Of a DNA stretch of 64,000 nucleotides, positions 42,691-52,132 are shown piece after piece. Made by a program: the position numbers and the translations under genes. The stretch covers positions 3,422,501 through 3,486,500 of the forward strand of contig OX638356.1 in NCBI GenBank assembly GCA_951813395.1, in the 5' to 3' direction. Position 1 is the first letter of the stretch. Every line of letters starts with the position of its first letter. Source of the stretch: Longimicrobiales bacterium (GTDB lineage Bacteria; Gemmatimonadota; Gemmatimonadetes; Longimicrobiales; Gaopeijiaceae). The notes below the pieces were generated by a model, which saw nothing but the letters and a program-made list of their open reading frames with translations, had not been told where the DNA came from and did not search any database.

Positions 42691-44606
42691 CGCGGCGGTC
42701 CGGGCTCCCGGTCCTCGTCCTGGCGTTGTGGACCGGCGCCTGTACGTCGCCCGACGCCCCCTCCCACGGCCCCGGCGACTGGCCCGCGTACGGACGGGAC
42801 GCGGGCGGCACCGGGTTCTCGCCACTGGACCAGATCACCCCGGGGAACGTCGGCGGTCTCGAGGTCGCGTGGCAGTGGGAGACGGGCGAGGTGCCCATCC
42901 CCGGACCGATCGCTCCCATTCGGGGCCAGCGGGTTCGCCCCGGCAACTTCGAGACGACCCCGGTCGCCTTCAACGACACGCTCTACTTCACCACCCCGTA
43001 CAACCGCGTGATCGCCCTGGACGGCAGCACCGGCGAAACGATCTGGGACTTTGATCCCCGCACGGTCGAGTGGGGCCAGCCCCCGAACGGGACGGGGTTC
43101 GTGCACCGGGGCGTTGCGGTGTGGAGCGGGCGCGCGGGCCGGCGCGTCTTCCTGAACACGCGCTGGCGGCTGATCGCCCTGGACGGCGCCACCGGCGAGC
43201 CCGTCGAGTCGTTCGGGCACCGGGGCGAGATCGACCTCACCGAGCACCTGCTCTGGCGCACCAACCGGCTTCACTACACGCAGACTTCGCCGCCGGTCGT
43301 CTTCGAGGACCTGCTGATCATCGGCAACGGCGTCTGGGATGGCTTCGTCTACCCCCGCGACCCCCCCGGCAACATCCAGGCGTTCGACGTGCACACCGGC
43401 GATCTGGTGTGGTCCTTCAACCTGATCCCGCAGCCCGGCGAGCCGGGGAACGACACCTGGGAGGACGGCAGCTGGGACTACACGGGTCACACCAATGCGT
43501 GGGCGCCGATGGTGGTGGACGAGGAGCGCGGGCTTCTCTTCGCCGGCATCGGCACGCCGTCGAACGACTACTACGGCGGCCACCGGAAGGGTGACAACCT
43601 CTACGCCGAGGCGCTTGTCGCGCTCGACGCCCGCACCGGCTCGCTGGCGTGGCACTTTCAGACGGTACACCACGGACTGTGGGACTTCGACCTTCCGGGC
43701 GCGCCGGTGCTCCTGACGATCGAGCCCGATGGCGCGACGGTCGACGCGGTGGCGGTGGCCGGCAAGACCGGCTTCGTGTACGCCTTCGACCGCGATACCG
43801 GCGAACCCGTCTGGCCCATCGAGGAGCGGCCCGTGCCGGCGAGCGACGTGCCCGGCGAGGTCGCCGCCGGCACGCAGCCCTTCCCCACCCGGCCACCTCC
43901 GTTTGCCCGGCAGGGATTCACGCCCGACGACCTGATCGACCTCACCCCCGAGTTGCGCAGGCAGGCCGAGGCGCTGACGGCGGGGTACCGGTTCGGGCCG
44001 CTCTTCGAACCCCCGTCGCTGGAGGGCACGATCACGATGCCGGGCATCCTCGGGGGCGGAAACTGGGGCGGCGCGGCCTTCGATCCCGGCTCGGGCCTTC
44101 TCTTCGTCAAGTCGTCGGAAGACCCGAGCCTGCTCACAATCGGGCCGGCCGACCCCGAGACCACGGTCGCCGACTACGCCATTGACCGGGGGGCACCGCG
44201 CACCCTGCGCATCGGCAACGTGCCCATCACCAACCCGCCGTGGGGCACGCTGACCGCGATCGACATGAACGCCGGCGAGATCCTCTGGCAGGAGCCCGTC
44301 GGCGAGCGGCCTGAAGTACGCAGCGACCCGGCGCTGGCGGGCGTGGCACTGCCGGCGCGGCTCGGCGTGGTCGGTCCGCCGGGCCCCTTTGCGACGGCCA
44401 GCGGACTGGTGTTCCTCACCGGAGGCTCGGACGTGCTGTATGCGTTCGCTGCGGCCGGTGGCGAAGTGCTGTGGGAGGGCCGGCTGCCGGCACGCGGCTA
44501 TGCGAACCCGATGACCTTCCGCACGCGGGAGGGCCGCCAGCTCGTGGTGATTGCGACCGGCGGACCGGAGGGCGGAACGCTGATTGCATTTGGTCTGCCG
44601 GAGTAG
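42684..44606 (+). CDS. PQQ-dependent dehydrogenase (quinoprotein glucose dehydrogenase-like), lipoprotein
   Basis: 640 residues. A lipoprotein signal (LALWTGACTSP) is followed by an eight-bladed quinoprotein propeller starting WPAYGRDAGGTGFSPLDQITPGNV, paraphrased as the family opening. Blade motifs of the type ALDGSTGETIWDF, ALDGATGEPV, ALDARTGSLAW and FDRDTGEPVW recur. HHGLWDFDLPGAPVL and LPARGYANPMTF are typical of membrane-glucose-dehydrogenase-like quinoproteins. It oxidises sugars or alcohols in the periplasm and passes electrons to quinone. No PQQ biosynthesis gene is in the window. ATG 42684 overlaps the M28-like gene by 7 bases. The neighbouring GTG 42687 would give a 4-base overlap. 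Confidence 0.9.
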   Translation: MVTRRSGLPVLVLALWTGACTSPDAPSHGPGDWPAYGRDAGGTGFSPLDQITPGNVGGLEVAWQWETGEVPIPGPIAPIRGQRVRPGNFETTPVAFNDTLYFTTPYNRVIALDGSTGETIWDFDPRTVEWGQPPNGTGFVHRGVAVWSGRAGRRVFLNTRWRLIALDGATGEPVESFGHRGEIDLTEHLLWRTNRLHYTQTSPPVVFEDLLIIGNGVWDGFVYPRDPPGNIQAFDVHTGDLVWSFNLIPQPGEPGNDTWEDGSWDYTGHTNAWAPMVVDEERGLLFAGIGTPSNDYYGGHRKGDNLYAEALVALDARTGSLAWHFQTVHHGLWDFDLPGAPVLLTIEPDGATVDAVAVAGKTGFVYAFDRDTGEPVWPIEERPVPASDVPGEVAAGTQPFPTRPPPFARQGFTPDDLIDLTPELRRQAEALTAGYRFGPLFEPPSLEGTITMPGILGGGNWGGAAFDPGSGLLFVKSSEDPSLLTIGPADPETTVADYAIDRGAPRTLRIGNVPITNPPWGTLTAIDMNAGEILWQEPVGERPEVRSDPALAGVALPARLGVVGPPGPFATASGLVFLTGGSDVLYAFAAAGGEVLWEGRLPARGYANPMTFRTREGRQLVVIATGGPEGGTLIAFGLPE

Positions 44607-44612
44607 CGCGAG

Positions 44613-46049
44613 ATGGCCGGGTCGAGGCCCCGCCGGGGAGCGGGATTCGCGGCGGGGACGCTGCTCACGGCGGGGGCGCTGTCCGCCATGCCCGGTTGCG
44701 GAGGCGAGACCGCGGTTTCCACGGCCGAAATCGCCACCGTCGACATCGAACCCGGTGAGATGTTGCTGGTCGGCGTGGACGATGGCGCGAGCTTCACCGC
44801 GACCGCGCGCGACGCCGACGGCTTCTTCGTCGCCGGCACAGCCCGATGGTCGATCGACAACGCCGCGGTGGCGACCATCTCGGAGGCCGGGTTCGTTTCG
44901 GCCACCGCCGCCGGCACCGCGACGGTCACCGCCACGATCGGCGGGGTGAGCGCCACGGCGCAGCTCGAGGTCTTCGTGCCCGCGAGGATCAACGACTACA
45001 GGCCCGGTCAGAGCTACTACGGGCGCAGGGACTACGTGGAGTACATACCGGGCGAACTGCCGGTCATCCTGTCGTCGTCCCACGGCGGCGCGATGACCCC
45101 GAGAGAGATCCCGGACCGGACATACGGCGTCGTCCGCAACGATACGAACTCGCTCGAACTGACGATGGCCATGCGCCAGGCGCTGATCGACCTGACGGGC
45201 CGGGCTCCGCACGTGATCAACTCCCACCTGCACCGCAGCAAGCTGGACGCCAACCGCGAAATCGTCGAGGCGGCTCAGGACAACCCGTATGCCGAGCAGG
45301 CCTGGGAGGAGTTTCACGACTGGATCAAGGTCGCGCGGGCCACGGTCGCCGCCGACTACGGCAAGGGCATGTACGTCGACATCCATGGTCACGGCCACGA
45401 CATCGATCGCCTCGAACTGGGGTACCTCCTGACCCCGGAAGAGCTGAACCGGCCCGACAACGCTCTGAACTCTCTCGCGGTGGTCGCCGAGACCAGCATC
45501 CGGGACCTGGGCCGCACCTCGCCGATCCCGTTCTCGCACCTGCTGCGTGGATCGACGTCGCTCGGGGGACTCTTCGCGGAGGAGGGCGTCCCGTCCGTGC
45601 CCAGCCCCGCCGCGCCCGGGCCCGGTGACGCCCCGTACTTTCGCGGCGGATACAACACGCGCGAGTACGGATCGTTCCGGGACGCCGAAGTGATCAGCGG
45701 CATTCAGATCGAGCATCACTACGGCGGTGTGCGCGACACACCCGACAACCGGCACGCGTACGCGGCCAGGGCCGCACGGGTCATCCGGGGGTTCATGCTC
45801 GAGCACTACGGATTCTTCGAGCAACCTTTCGCGGTTCGCGGTGTCCTATTAAGCAATCTCCCCAAGTACAGAGGACCGACCGATGCGATCCTTCCCAGCC
45901 GCCGCCCGGAAACCCGTGGCCGGAGTCGTCAGCGCCCTCGCGCTGGGGCTCGCACCCCTCAACGCCCACGCGCAGACGGGCGCCATAGCGGGGCAGGTCA
46001 CCGAAGCGAACTCCGCGCAGCCGCTCTCGGGCGCGCTGGTAACGGTTGA
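44613..46049 (+). CDS. BIG2 domain-N-formylglutamate amidohydrolase-like lipoprotein with abnormal C-terminus
   Basis: 478 residues. Lipoprotein signal (SAMPGCGG), one BIG2 domain (about 38-120), then a catalytic part. That part has LPVILSSSHGGAMTPREIPDR, MRQALIDLTGRAPHVI, SHLHRSKLDANRE and GKGMYVDIHGHGHDIDRLELGYLL (given in pieces), which matches N-formylglutamate amidohydrolase-type zinc hydrolases. Beyond about residue 410 the sequence becomes Arg/Pro-rich and overlaps the next gene by 167 bases. A one-base shift near 45847 would place a TAA immediately, so a lost stop is likely. ATG 44613 lies 6 bases after the PQQ gene. Confidence 0.72.
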   Translation: MAGSRPRRGAGFAAGTLLTAGALSAMPGCGGETAVSTAEIATVDIEPGEMLLVGVDDGASFTATARDADGFFVAGTARWSIDNAAVATISEAGFVSATAAGTATVTATIGGVSATAQLEVFVPARINDYRPGQSYYGRRDYVEYIPGELPVILSSSHGGAMTPREIPDRTYGVVRNDTNSLELTMAMRQALIDLTGRAPHVINSHLHRSKLDANREIVEAAQDNPYAEQAWEEFHDWIKVARATVAADYGKGMYVDIHGHGHDIDRLELGYLLTPEELNRPDNALNSLAVVAETSIRDLGRTSPIPFSHLLRGSTSLGGLFAEEGVPSVPSPAAPGPGDAPYFRGGYNTREYGSFRDAEVISGIQIEHHYGGVRDTPDNRHAYAARAARVIRGFMLEHYGFFEQPFAVRGVLLSNLPKYRGPTDAILPSRRPETRGRSRQRPRAGARTPQRPRADGRHSGAGHRSELRAAALGRAGNG

Positions 46050-47850
46050 GGGCACCTCACACCTTGCCCTGACCAACGATGCCGGACGCTACCTCCTGGA
46101 GCGTGTACCGGCCGGCGAGCGAACCGTCGCGGTCGAGCTGGTGGGCTATGCGGCGCAGCGAGTGCAGGTGGCGGTCTCACCGGGCCAGACGACCGTCCTG
46201 AACCTTGTGCTGCGGCCGGAATCCATCCCGTTGGACTCGCTCGTGATCAGCGGACAGGCCCAGGCCGCGGAGCTGCAACGCGCGCGCTCCGACCTGTCGG
46301 TGGCCGTCCAGTTCGCCACGCCCGAGGAGCTGCAACGCGCGCGCATCACGGACCTGGCGGCGGCCGTCCAGTTCGCCGCGCCTCCCGACTTCAACACCGA
46401 ATCCTACGCGCACATCCAGGAGAACGACTTCCACCTGGTCAGCGCGTCCCCGCTGTCCACCTTCTCGATCGACGTGGACCGCGCGTCCTACGCGAACGTG
46501 CGACGGTTCATCCAGTCCGGCGACCGTCCGCCGATCGACGCGGTGCGTATCGAGGAAATGATCAACTACTTCCCATACGACTGGGGGAACGTGCGAGGCG
46601 ATCATCCGTTCTCGGTCACTACCGAGGTGTGGGAGGCCCCCTGGAAGCGCGAACACCGCCTGGTCCGCATCGGGCTGCACGCGGAGTCGATCGACACCGG
46701 GGACCTGCCGCCCGGCAACCTCGTCTTCCTGCTCGACGTTTCCGGCTCGATGATGCCGCCGAACAAGCTGCCGCTGCTCAAGAAGGCGTTCGGGCTGCTG
46801 GTGGACCAGCTGAGGCCGGAGGATCGAGTCGCGGTCGTGGTGTATGCGGGCGCGGCGGGACTCGTACTGCCGTCGACCCCGGGCGACCGGAAGGGCGAGA
46901 TCCTGGCAGCGCTCGATGATCTCCAGGCCGGGGGCAGCACCGCTGGCGGCGCCGGGCTCAGGCTTGCGTACGACGTGGCCCGCAAGCACTACATCGATGG
47001 CGGCAACAACCGGGTGATCCTGGCCACGGACGGCGACTTCAACGTCGGCGCGTCGAGCGATGCCGAGATGGTGCGCCTGATCGAGAAGGAGCGTGAGAGC
47101 GGTACTTTCCTGACCGTTCTCGGGTTCGGCACCGGGAATCTGAAGGACTCGAAGATGGAGCAGATCGCCGACCACGGGAACGGCAACTTCCACTACGTGG
47201 ACGGGCTGCTCGAGGCGCGCAAGGTGCTGGTGGAGGAGATGGGAGGAACGCTGCTCACGCTGGCCAGCGACGTGAAGCTCCAGGTCGAGTTCAACCCGGC
47301 CCGGGCCGCCGGATACCGGCTGATCGGCTACGAGAACAGGTTGCTTGCCGACGAAGACTTCAACGACGACACGAAGGACGCCGGCGAACTCGGGGCCGGG
47401 CACACGGTCACCGCGCTCTACGAGGTCGTGCCCGCCAGGGTCGAGGTGCCGCGTGGCGATGTCGACGCGTTCCGATACCAGCCGCAACCCGACGATCCGC
47501 CGTTAAGCGATTTCGACGGCGAACTCATGTACGTGAAGGTGCGGTACAAGGATCCCGGCGGCACCCGCAGCAAGTTGCTGGAGCGCCCGGTGGCCGATCG
47601 GCTGCGGTCGCCCTCGACGGATTTCCGGTTCGCGGCGGCGGTGGCGGGTTTCGGCATGCTGCTCCGCGATTCGGAGCACGCGGGCGACCTCACACTGGAC
47701 GACGTGGTGGCGCTGGCCGAGAAGGGCAAGGGCGACGACCCCCGCGGCTACCGGGGCGAGCTGATCCGGCTGGTAGAGGCCGCGCGGGATCTGAGGCTGC
47801 TGGACCGGAAGGCGGACGAAGGCGAGAGCTGGCAGAGACGCTGGCAGTAA
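45883..47850 (+). CDS. VWA-domain protein, YfbK-like, with carboxypeptidase-regulatory-like N-terminus
   Basis: 655 residues. Signal peptide (to AHAQTG), then a CarboxypepD_reg-like beta sandwich (about 28-110, AIAGQVTEANSAQPLSGALVTV in outline). Next is a linker with a tandem 19-residue repeat, the YfbK N-terminal segment (TFSIDVDRASYANVRRF), a VWA domain with MIDAS DVSGSM, and the C-terminal DUF3520-like part (FRFAAAVAGFGMLLRDS). VWA proteins of this class are exported and bind partners via a metal ion. The role is unknown. ATG 45883 follows AGAGGA inside the previous gene's tail. Last gene of the operon. Confidence 0.88.
   Translation: MRSFPAAARKPVAGVVSALALGLAPLNAHAQTGAIAGQVTEANSAQPLSGALVTVEGTSHLALTNDAGRYLLERVPAGERTVAVELVGYAAQRVQVAVSPGQTTVLNLVLRPESIPLDSLVISGQAQAAELQRARSDLSVAVQFATPEELQRARITDLAAAVQFAAPPDFNTESYAHIQENDFHLVSASPLSTFSIDVDRASYANVRRFIQSGDRPPIDAVRIEEMINYFPYDWGNVRGDHPFSVTTEVWEAPWKREHRLVRIGLHAESIDTGDLPPGNLVFLLDVSGSMMPPNKLPLLKKAFGLLVDQLRPEDRVAVVVYAGAAGLVLPSTPGDRKGEILAALDDLQAGGSTAGGAGLRLAYDVARKHYIDGGNNRVILATDGDFNVGASSDAEMVRLIEKERESGTFLTVLGFGTGNLKDSKMEQIADHGNGNFHYVDGLLEARKVLVEEMGGTLLTLASDVKLQVEFNPARAAGYRLIGYENRLLADEDFNDDTKDAGELGAGHTVTALYEVVPARVEVPRGDVDAFRYQPQPDDPPLSDFDGELMYVKVRYKDPGGTRSKLLERPVADRLRSPSTDFRFAAAVAGFGMLLRDSEHAGDLTLDDVVALAEKGKGDDPRGYRGELIRLVEAARDLRLLDRKADEGESWQRRWQ
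46270..46386 (+). repeat. In-frame tandem duplication of about 57 bases in the VWA gene
   Basis: The 17-base start GAGCTGCAACGCGCGCG occurs at 46270 and again at 46327, and the following bases match until GTCCAGTTCGCC. The copies encode ELQRARSDLSVAVQFATPE and ELQRARITDLAAAVQFAAP. The duplication lengthens the linker between the N-terminal beta domain and the YfbK region. Confidence 0.8.
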
Positions 47851-47863
47851 GCCCGCCGGGCTT

Positions 47864-49000
47864 TCAGCCCATCGCCGCCCAGGCCGCCAGAACTTCCGCC
47901 TCCTTCTCGGCGGGCAGCCCGGCGCGGGGTTCGGCACGGCGCTCCTCCGGCAGCGTGTTCCACCACTCGACCGTTTCACGGGCCGTATCGCCGATCGGCC
48001 GGAATGTGAGCCCCGCCTCCACCGCGGCCGCGACCGAGACCTGGTTCATGCCGATGGTCTCGCCCTCGGGCGGCACCCAGTTGGTCATGTGGCCCCAGGG
48101 GCGCACCTCGTGTTCGGCCATGAACTCGGTCGGCACCCACGTGAAGGTCGCGTCCGAGCCGAGTGCGGCGCGGATCTCCTCGAGCATGGCGCCGAACTGC
48201 TGCACCTCGCCCGTGGCGTTGTACGTGCCGGCGTTGCCGGGTGTCTCGACCAGGCGCACGATCCACTCCGAGAGGTCGCGCGCGTCGATGTTCTGCACCG
48301 GATCCGAGGGGGAGTTGGGCGCCATGACCTCGCCGCCGCGGGCGACCCGCACCGGCCAGTAGGTCCAGCGGTCGGTGTTGTCGCCGGCGCCGACGATCAG
48401 TCCCGGCCGCACGTTGATGGCGCCGGCGCCGAAGGTCTCCGTGTTGATCGCCTCGCAACGGGCCTTCATGGGACCGTATTCGCGCATGTCCTCGACGTCG
48501 GGCGCGGACAGCTGCCCCACCGCGTAGCTCTCGTCGATGCCCACGGCGGCGAAGTCGGCGTAGGCCGAGATCGAGGACACGAACAGGTAGCGGTCCACCC
48601 GGTCGCGGAGCAGGTCCGTGGTCATCGCCACCCACCGCGGGATCGAGGCCGAGTTGTCGATCACCGCGTCCCATTCGCGGCCTTCGAGCGCGCTCAGATC
48701 GCTGTCGCGATCGCCGATCAGGTGCTCCACGCGCTCGAAGTAATCGTGAAAGAAGGGCGGCTGCGTGCGGCCGCGCGTGAAGATCGAGACCTCGTGGCCC
48801 CGGTCGAGCGCGTACCTGACCTGGTAGGGACCGATGAAACGCGTGCCACCGAGGATGAGGATCCGCTGCGGCCCGCGCGAGTCGCTCCCGCCTTCGTCCG
48901 CCGGCGCGCAGGCCAGCGGCCCGAACGCACCGAGCACGCCCAGCGCCCCGCCCGTTCGCACTGAATTCCTCACAAAGTCACGTCGAGTCTGCTTCCACAT
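47864..49000 (-). CDS. Tat-exported NAD-dependent epimerase/dehydratase-like protein
   Basis: 378 residues. A twin-arginine signal (TRRDFVRNS followed by a hydrophobic stretch ending LACAP) leads into an extended short-chain dehydrogenase fold. The fold has RILILGGTRFIG, the NAD-binding GGxxFIG loop, then VSSISAYADF and YGPMKARCE in place of the usual YxxxK. The C-terminal part binds substrate. Tat export with bound nucleotide is consistent with folding in the cytoplasm. The reaction is unknown. ATG 49000 follows GGAAGG. It converges on the VWA gene and diverges from the HD gene. Confidence 0.85.
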   Translation of the reverse strand: MWKQTRRDFVRNSVRTGGALGVLGAFGPLACAPADEGGSDSRGPQRILILGGTRFIGPYQVRYALDRGHEVSIFTRGRTQPPFFHDYFERVEHLIGDRDSDLSALEGREWDAVIDNSASIPRWVAMTTDLLRDRVDRYLFVSSISAYADFAAVGIDESYAVGQLSAPDVEDMREYGPMKARCEAINTETFGAGAINVRPGLIVGAGDNTDRWTYWPVRVARGGEVMAPNSPSDPVQNIDARDLSEWIVRLVETPGNAGTYNATGEVQQFGAMLEEIRAALGSDATFTWVPTEFMAEHEVRPWGHMTNWVPPEGETIGMNQVSVAAAVEAGLTFRPIGDTARETVEWWNTLPEERRAEPRAGLPAEKEAEVLAAWAAMG

Positions 49001-49199
49001 CTTCAGCCTTCCCTTCTGCAGTGGTCCCCGGGCGACCCTTCGCCGCCGCGAGACCATCGTATCTCCTGCGCAGGCGATCCCGCCACTCGGCTTGCCCGGC
49101 ACACCTCCGCCACCCTACTGTGTCTCCCTGGATCCAAGGCTTCGCGCGCCGCCGAGGATCGGTGGCGGAGCGGCCGCCGACCCCTGGCTGGAGGTCACG

Positions 49200-50012
49200 A
49201 TGGTGGAAGTTGATCGCAAGACCTTCCTCGCAAGTCTCCCCGCGGGTGCTCTTGCCGCCATGTCGCACGAGGACAAGGCGGAGGAACTCGAGCACTACAT
49301 GGAAGAGGAGCTGGACAACAGGATCGCCGCCCGGCGCGCGGGTGCGGACGGCGAGGCCGGCTCCATCATCACTCTCGAGGAACTGGAGCAGGAGGAGCGG
49401 TCTCCTCGCGGTACCGGCCGTCTCTTCATGCCGCGCGAGGACGAGTTCCCGCCGCTGCCCGACAAGCCGACGGTACTCGACTTCTTCCGGCTGCGCTTCG
49501 CCCCCGCCAACCACGTTCTGCAGAGTGCCACCCACGCGCTCAGGACGGGGCAGCCCGAGCGCACGGTGTTCGCGTGCCTGATGCACGACGTGGTCCTCAA
49601 CCTGATCAAGGTGGACCACGGCTGGTGGGGCGCCCAGCTGGTCGAGCCCTACGTGGACGAGCGCGTCGCCTGGGGCATCCGCTACCACGCCGCGCTGCGC
49701 TTCTACCCGGACGAGGAGTACGGGTACGAGTATCCGGAGATGTACAACCGCATCTTCGGGCACGACTACGTCCCGGAGCCCTACATCAAGGAAGCATACG
49801 AGTACGCGCGCAACCATCGCTGGTACGGCGAGGCGCGGCTGATCACGGTGAACGACACCTATGCGTTCCAGGACGACATGGACGTCGATATCGAAGAGTT
49901 CACCGACATCATCGGGCGCCAGTTCAAGCAGCCGAAGGAAGGGCTGGGCTACGACAACAGCCCGGTCGCACACATGTGGCGGACGATCGCGTTTCCGAAC
50001 AGGCCGCTGTAG
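49200..50012 (+). CDS. HD-domain protein of unknown function
   Basis: 270 residues. An acidic N-terminal part (about 1-85) is followed by an HD-type helical core: FAPANHVLQSATHALR (His), CLMHDVVLNLIKVDHGWWGAQLVEPYV in outline (His-Asp and downstream Asp/His), and GIRYHAALRFYPDEEYGYEYPEMY. The layout suits a metal-dependent phosphohydrolase or the HD-related diiron oxygenases, and the choice cannot be made by eye. The C-terminus (QPKEGLGYDNSPVAHMWRTI) seems well ordered. ATG 49200 follows GGAGGT. No signal peptide is present. It is flanked by a 199-base divergent promoter region upstream. Confidence 0.7.
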   Translation: MVEVDRKTFLASLPAGALAAMSHEDKAEELEHYMEEELDNRIAARRAGADGEAGSIITLEELEQEERSPRGTGRLFMPREDEFPPLPDKPTVLDFFRLRFAPANHVLQSATHALRTGQPERTVFACLMHDVVLNLIKVDHGWWGAQLVEPYVDERVAWGIRYHAALRFYPDEEYGYEYPEMYNRIFGHDYVPEPYIKEAYEYARNHRWYGEARLITVNDTYAFQDDMDVDIEEFTDIIGRQFKQPKEGLGYDNSPVAHMWRTIAFPNRPL

Positions 50013-50140
50013 GGAGTTGACCGGCGGCTTCCGTTGCGCCCCTGCGCCGCCACCGGCATTCTTTCCTTCCACCGTGTCCACCCGGCCACGGCACGTAACG
50101 CCGCAGTGAACGACACACCGAAGTCAAGGAAGCACACGCG

Positions 50141-52132
50141 ATGAAGACACGCAGCACGATTCGGCCCGCCACCCTGATCCTGGCCCTGGCGGCCCTCGCA
50201 ACCACGCAGGCCGCCGCCCAGGACGTCGCGCGGGTCGAAGTCACGCCCGCCACGCTCTCCCTCGAAGTCGGCGAGACGGCCACGGTCTCCGCCACCGCCT
50301 ACGACGCCAGCGGCAACGTGGTCGAAGTGCCCTTCCTCTACTTCTCGCGGGGCGGACGCGGCAGTCTGGCCGTCAACCGGACCACCGGCGAGGTCGAGGC
50401 GTTCAAGGGCGGTGAATTCGAAGTCATGGCGCGTGCGCTGGGCCCGACACGGATCAGCGGCACCATGACGGTCAACGTCGCCTTCCCGCCGCTGGACCGC
50501 GTCGAGATCTCGGCAGAGGGCGGGCGCTACTACGTGGGCGTCACGATGCGCCACAAGGCCACGGTCGTCGACGAGGCCGACGACGCGCGCGACCTGCCCG
50601 TGAACTGGAGCACCTCGGACGAGTCCGTCGCCACGGTCGACCGCTTCGGCGTCTTCTCCGCGCACGCGCCCGGCGAGGTGACCCTTTCGGCCACCGCCGA
50701 GGGCGTGATCGGCCGGATTACCTATCAGGTCGCGGACAATCCGGTCACGGCGATGGCCGTCGAGGCCAGCCAGGGCCGCGGCCGCACCGGCGACGTCATC
50801 CACTTCACGGCCACGGCCAGGGACGCGGGCGGGAGCACCGTCGACGACATCCCCGTCACCTTCGGGCTGATCTCGGACCCCGACGCCGTCGCCACAGCCG
50901 ACTTCGCGCCGGCCGAGGTGGACGAGATGGGCCGCTTCGTGGCCTACAAGCCCGGCGTCTACACCGTCACCGCGAACGTCCCGGGCCAGACGGCGCACGC
51001 CACCGTCGAGATCCTGCCCCGGCACGTTGCGGAAGAGGTGCAGCTGGTCGGCCACGCGCCGGTGCGCAATGTATCCACGTCGGATCTCTGGGTTTGGGAG
51101 GGCGTCGATGGCCGCGACTACGCCATTACCGGCACGCACAGCGGCCATGGCAGCACGTACTGGTGGGATGTAACCGACCCCGCGAGCCCGGTGTTGACCG
51201 ATTCGCTCATCGTCGACGCCCGCACGACCAACGACGTCAAGGTCTCGGAAGACGGCGAGCTCTGCGTGATTTCGCGCGAGGGGGCGTCCAACCGCCGCAA
51301 CGGGATCGTGATCGTGGACTGCACCGACCCCCGGAATATCGAGATCATCTCGACCTACGACGACGAACTCACCGGGGGCGTGCACAACCTCTTCATCTAC
51401 CAGGACCACGTGTACGCGGTGAACAACGGGATCCGCTTCGACGTGATCAACATCGAGGACCCGGCCAACCCGCACCGCGTGGGCCGCTTCGAGCTCGACA
51501 CGCCCGGGCACGCCATTCACGACATCTGGATCGTGGACGGCATCGCGTACACGTCGAACTGGAACGACGGCGTGGCGGTTATCGATGTCGGCGGCGGCAA
51601 CAGGGGCGGCAGCCCGGAGAATCCGGTCGAGATCGCGCGCTTCCGCGACATCGGCGGCGCCACCCACGCGGCGTTCCCGTACAGGAGCCCCACGGGCAGG
51701 TTCTACATCTTCATGGGCGACGAGATCGGCGCGCCCGGATTCGACGGGCAGGAGGCCGGCCGCACGCCGGAGTTCATGTCCGGCTACATCCACGTGGTCG
51801 ACTTCACCGATCCGGAGAATCCGGAGGAGGTGGCGCGCTACGAAATCCCCGAGGCCGGGTCGCACAACATGTGGATCGACGGCGACCGCCTGTATGCGGC
51901 GTTCTACCAGGGCGGCCTGCGCGTGCTCGACATCTCGGGCGAGCTGAAGGGCAACCTGTACCACCAGGGCCGCGAGATCGCCGTGTACAAGTCGTACGAT
52001 CCCGACGGCGTGGTGGCGAACGCCCCCTTCACCTGGGGACCGCAGATCCACAAGGGCAACCTGTTCTTCGCGGAGTACTTCTCGGGCATGTGGGCGATCA
52101 AGCTGCAGCCGCGGCGGACGCTGATTCCGTGA
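50141..52132 (+). CDS. Secreted LVIVD-repeat protein with Ig-like N-terminal domains
   Basis: 663 residues. Signal peptide (LAALATTQAAAQ), three BIG2/Ig-like domains (about 28-110, 111-200 and 201-290), then an LVIVD-type propeller (about 300-655). Propeller repeats are NGIVIVDCTDPRNIEIISTY, FDVINIEDPANPHRVGRFEL, VAVIDVGGGN, IHVVDFTDPENPEEVARYE and LRVLDISGEL. Such proteins are exported; their ligand is unknown. The stop overlaps the next gene's GTG (GTGA at 52129-52132), and three genes follow this coupled pattern. ATG 50141 follows GGAAG. Confidence 0.85.
   Translation: MKTRSTIRPATLILALAALATTQAAAQDVARVEVTPATLSLEVGETATVSATAYDASGNVVEVPFLYFSRGGRGSLAVNRTTGEVEAFKGGEFEVMARALGPTRISGTMTVNVAFPPLDRVEISAEGGRYYVGVTMRHKATVVDEADDARDLPVNWSTSDESVATVDRFGVFSAHAPGEVTLSATAEGVIGRITYQVADNPVTAMAVEASQGRGRTGDVIHFTATARDAGGSTVDDIPVTFGLISDPDAVATADFAPAEVDEMGRFVAYKPGVYTVTANVPGQTAHATVEILPRHVAEEVQLVGHAPVRNVSTSDLWVWEGVDGRDYAITGTHSGHGSTYWWDVTDPASPVLTDSLIVDARTTNDVKVSEDGELCVISREGASNRRNGIVIVDCTDPRNIEIISTYDDELTGGVHNLFIYQDHVYAVNNGIRFDVINIEDPANPHRVGRFELDTPGHAIHDIWIVDGIAYTSNWNDGVAVIDVGGGNRGGSPENPVEIARFRDIGGATHAAFPYRSPTGRFYIFMGDEIGAPGFDGQEAGRTPEFMSGYIHVVDFTDPENPEEVARYEIPEAGSHNMWIDGDRLYAAFYQGGLRVLDISGELKGNLYHQGREIAVYKSYDPDGVVANAPFTWGPQIHKGNLFFAEYFSGMWAIKLQPRRTLIP

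Noticed and set aside
42498-45824. Very long open frame on the minus strand (about 1100 codons)
   Set aside because: It lies opposite the PQQ dehydrogenase and amidohydrolase genes, is Arg/Pro/Val/His-rich with no motif, and reflects the high GC content of the third codon positions.
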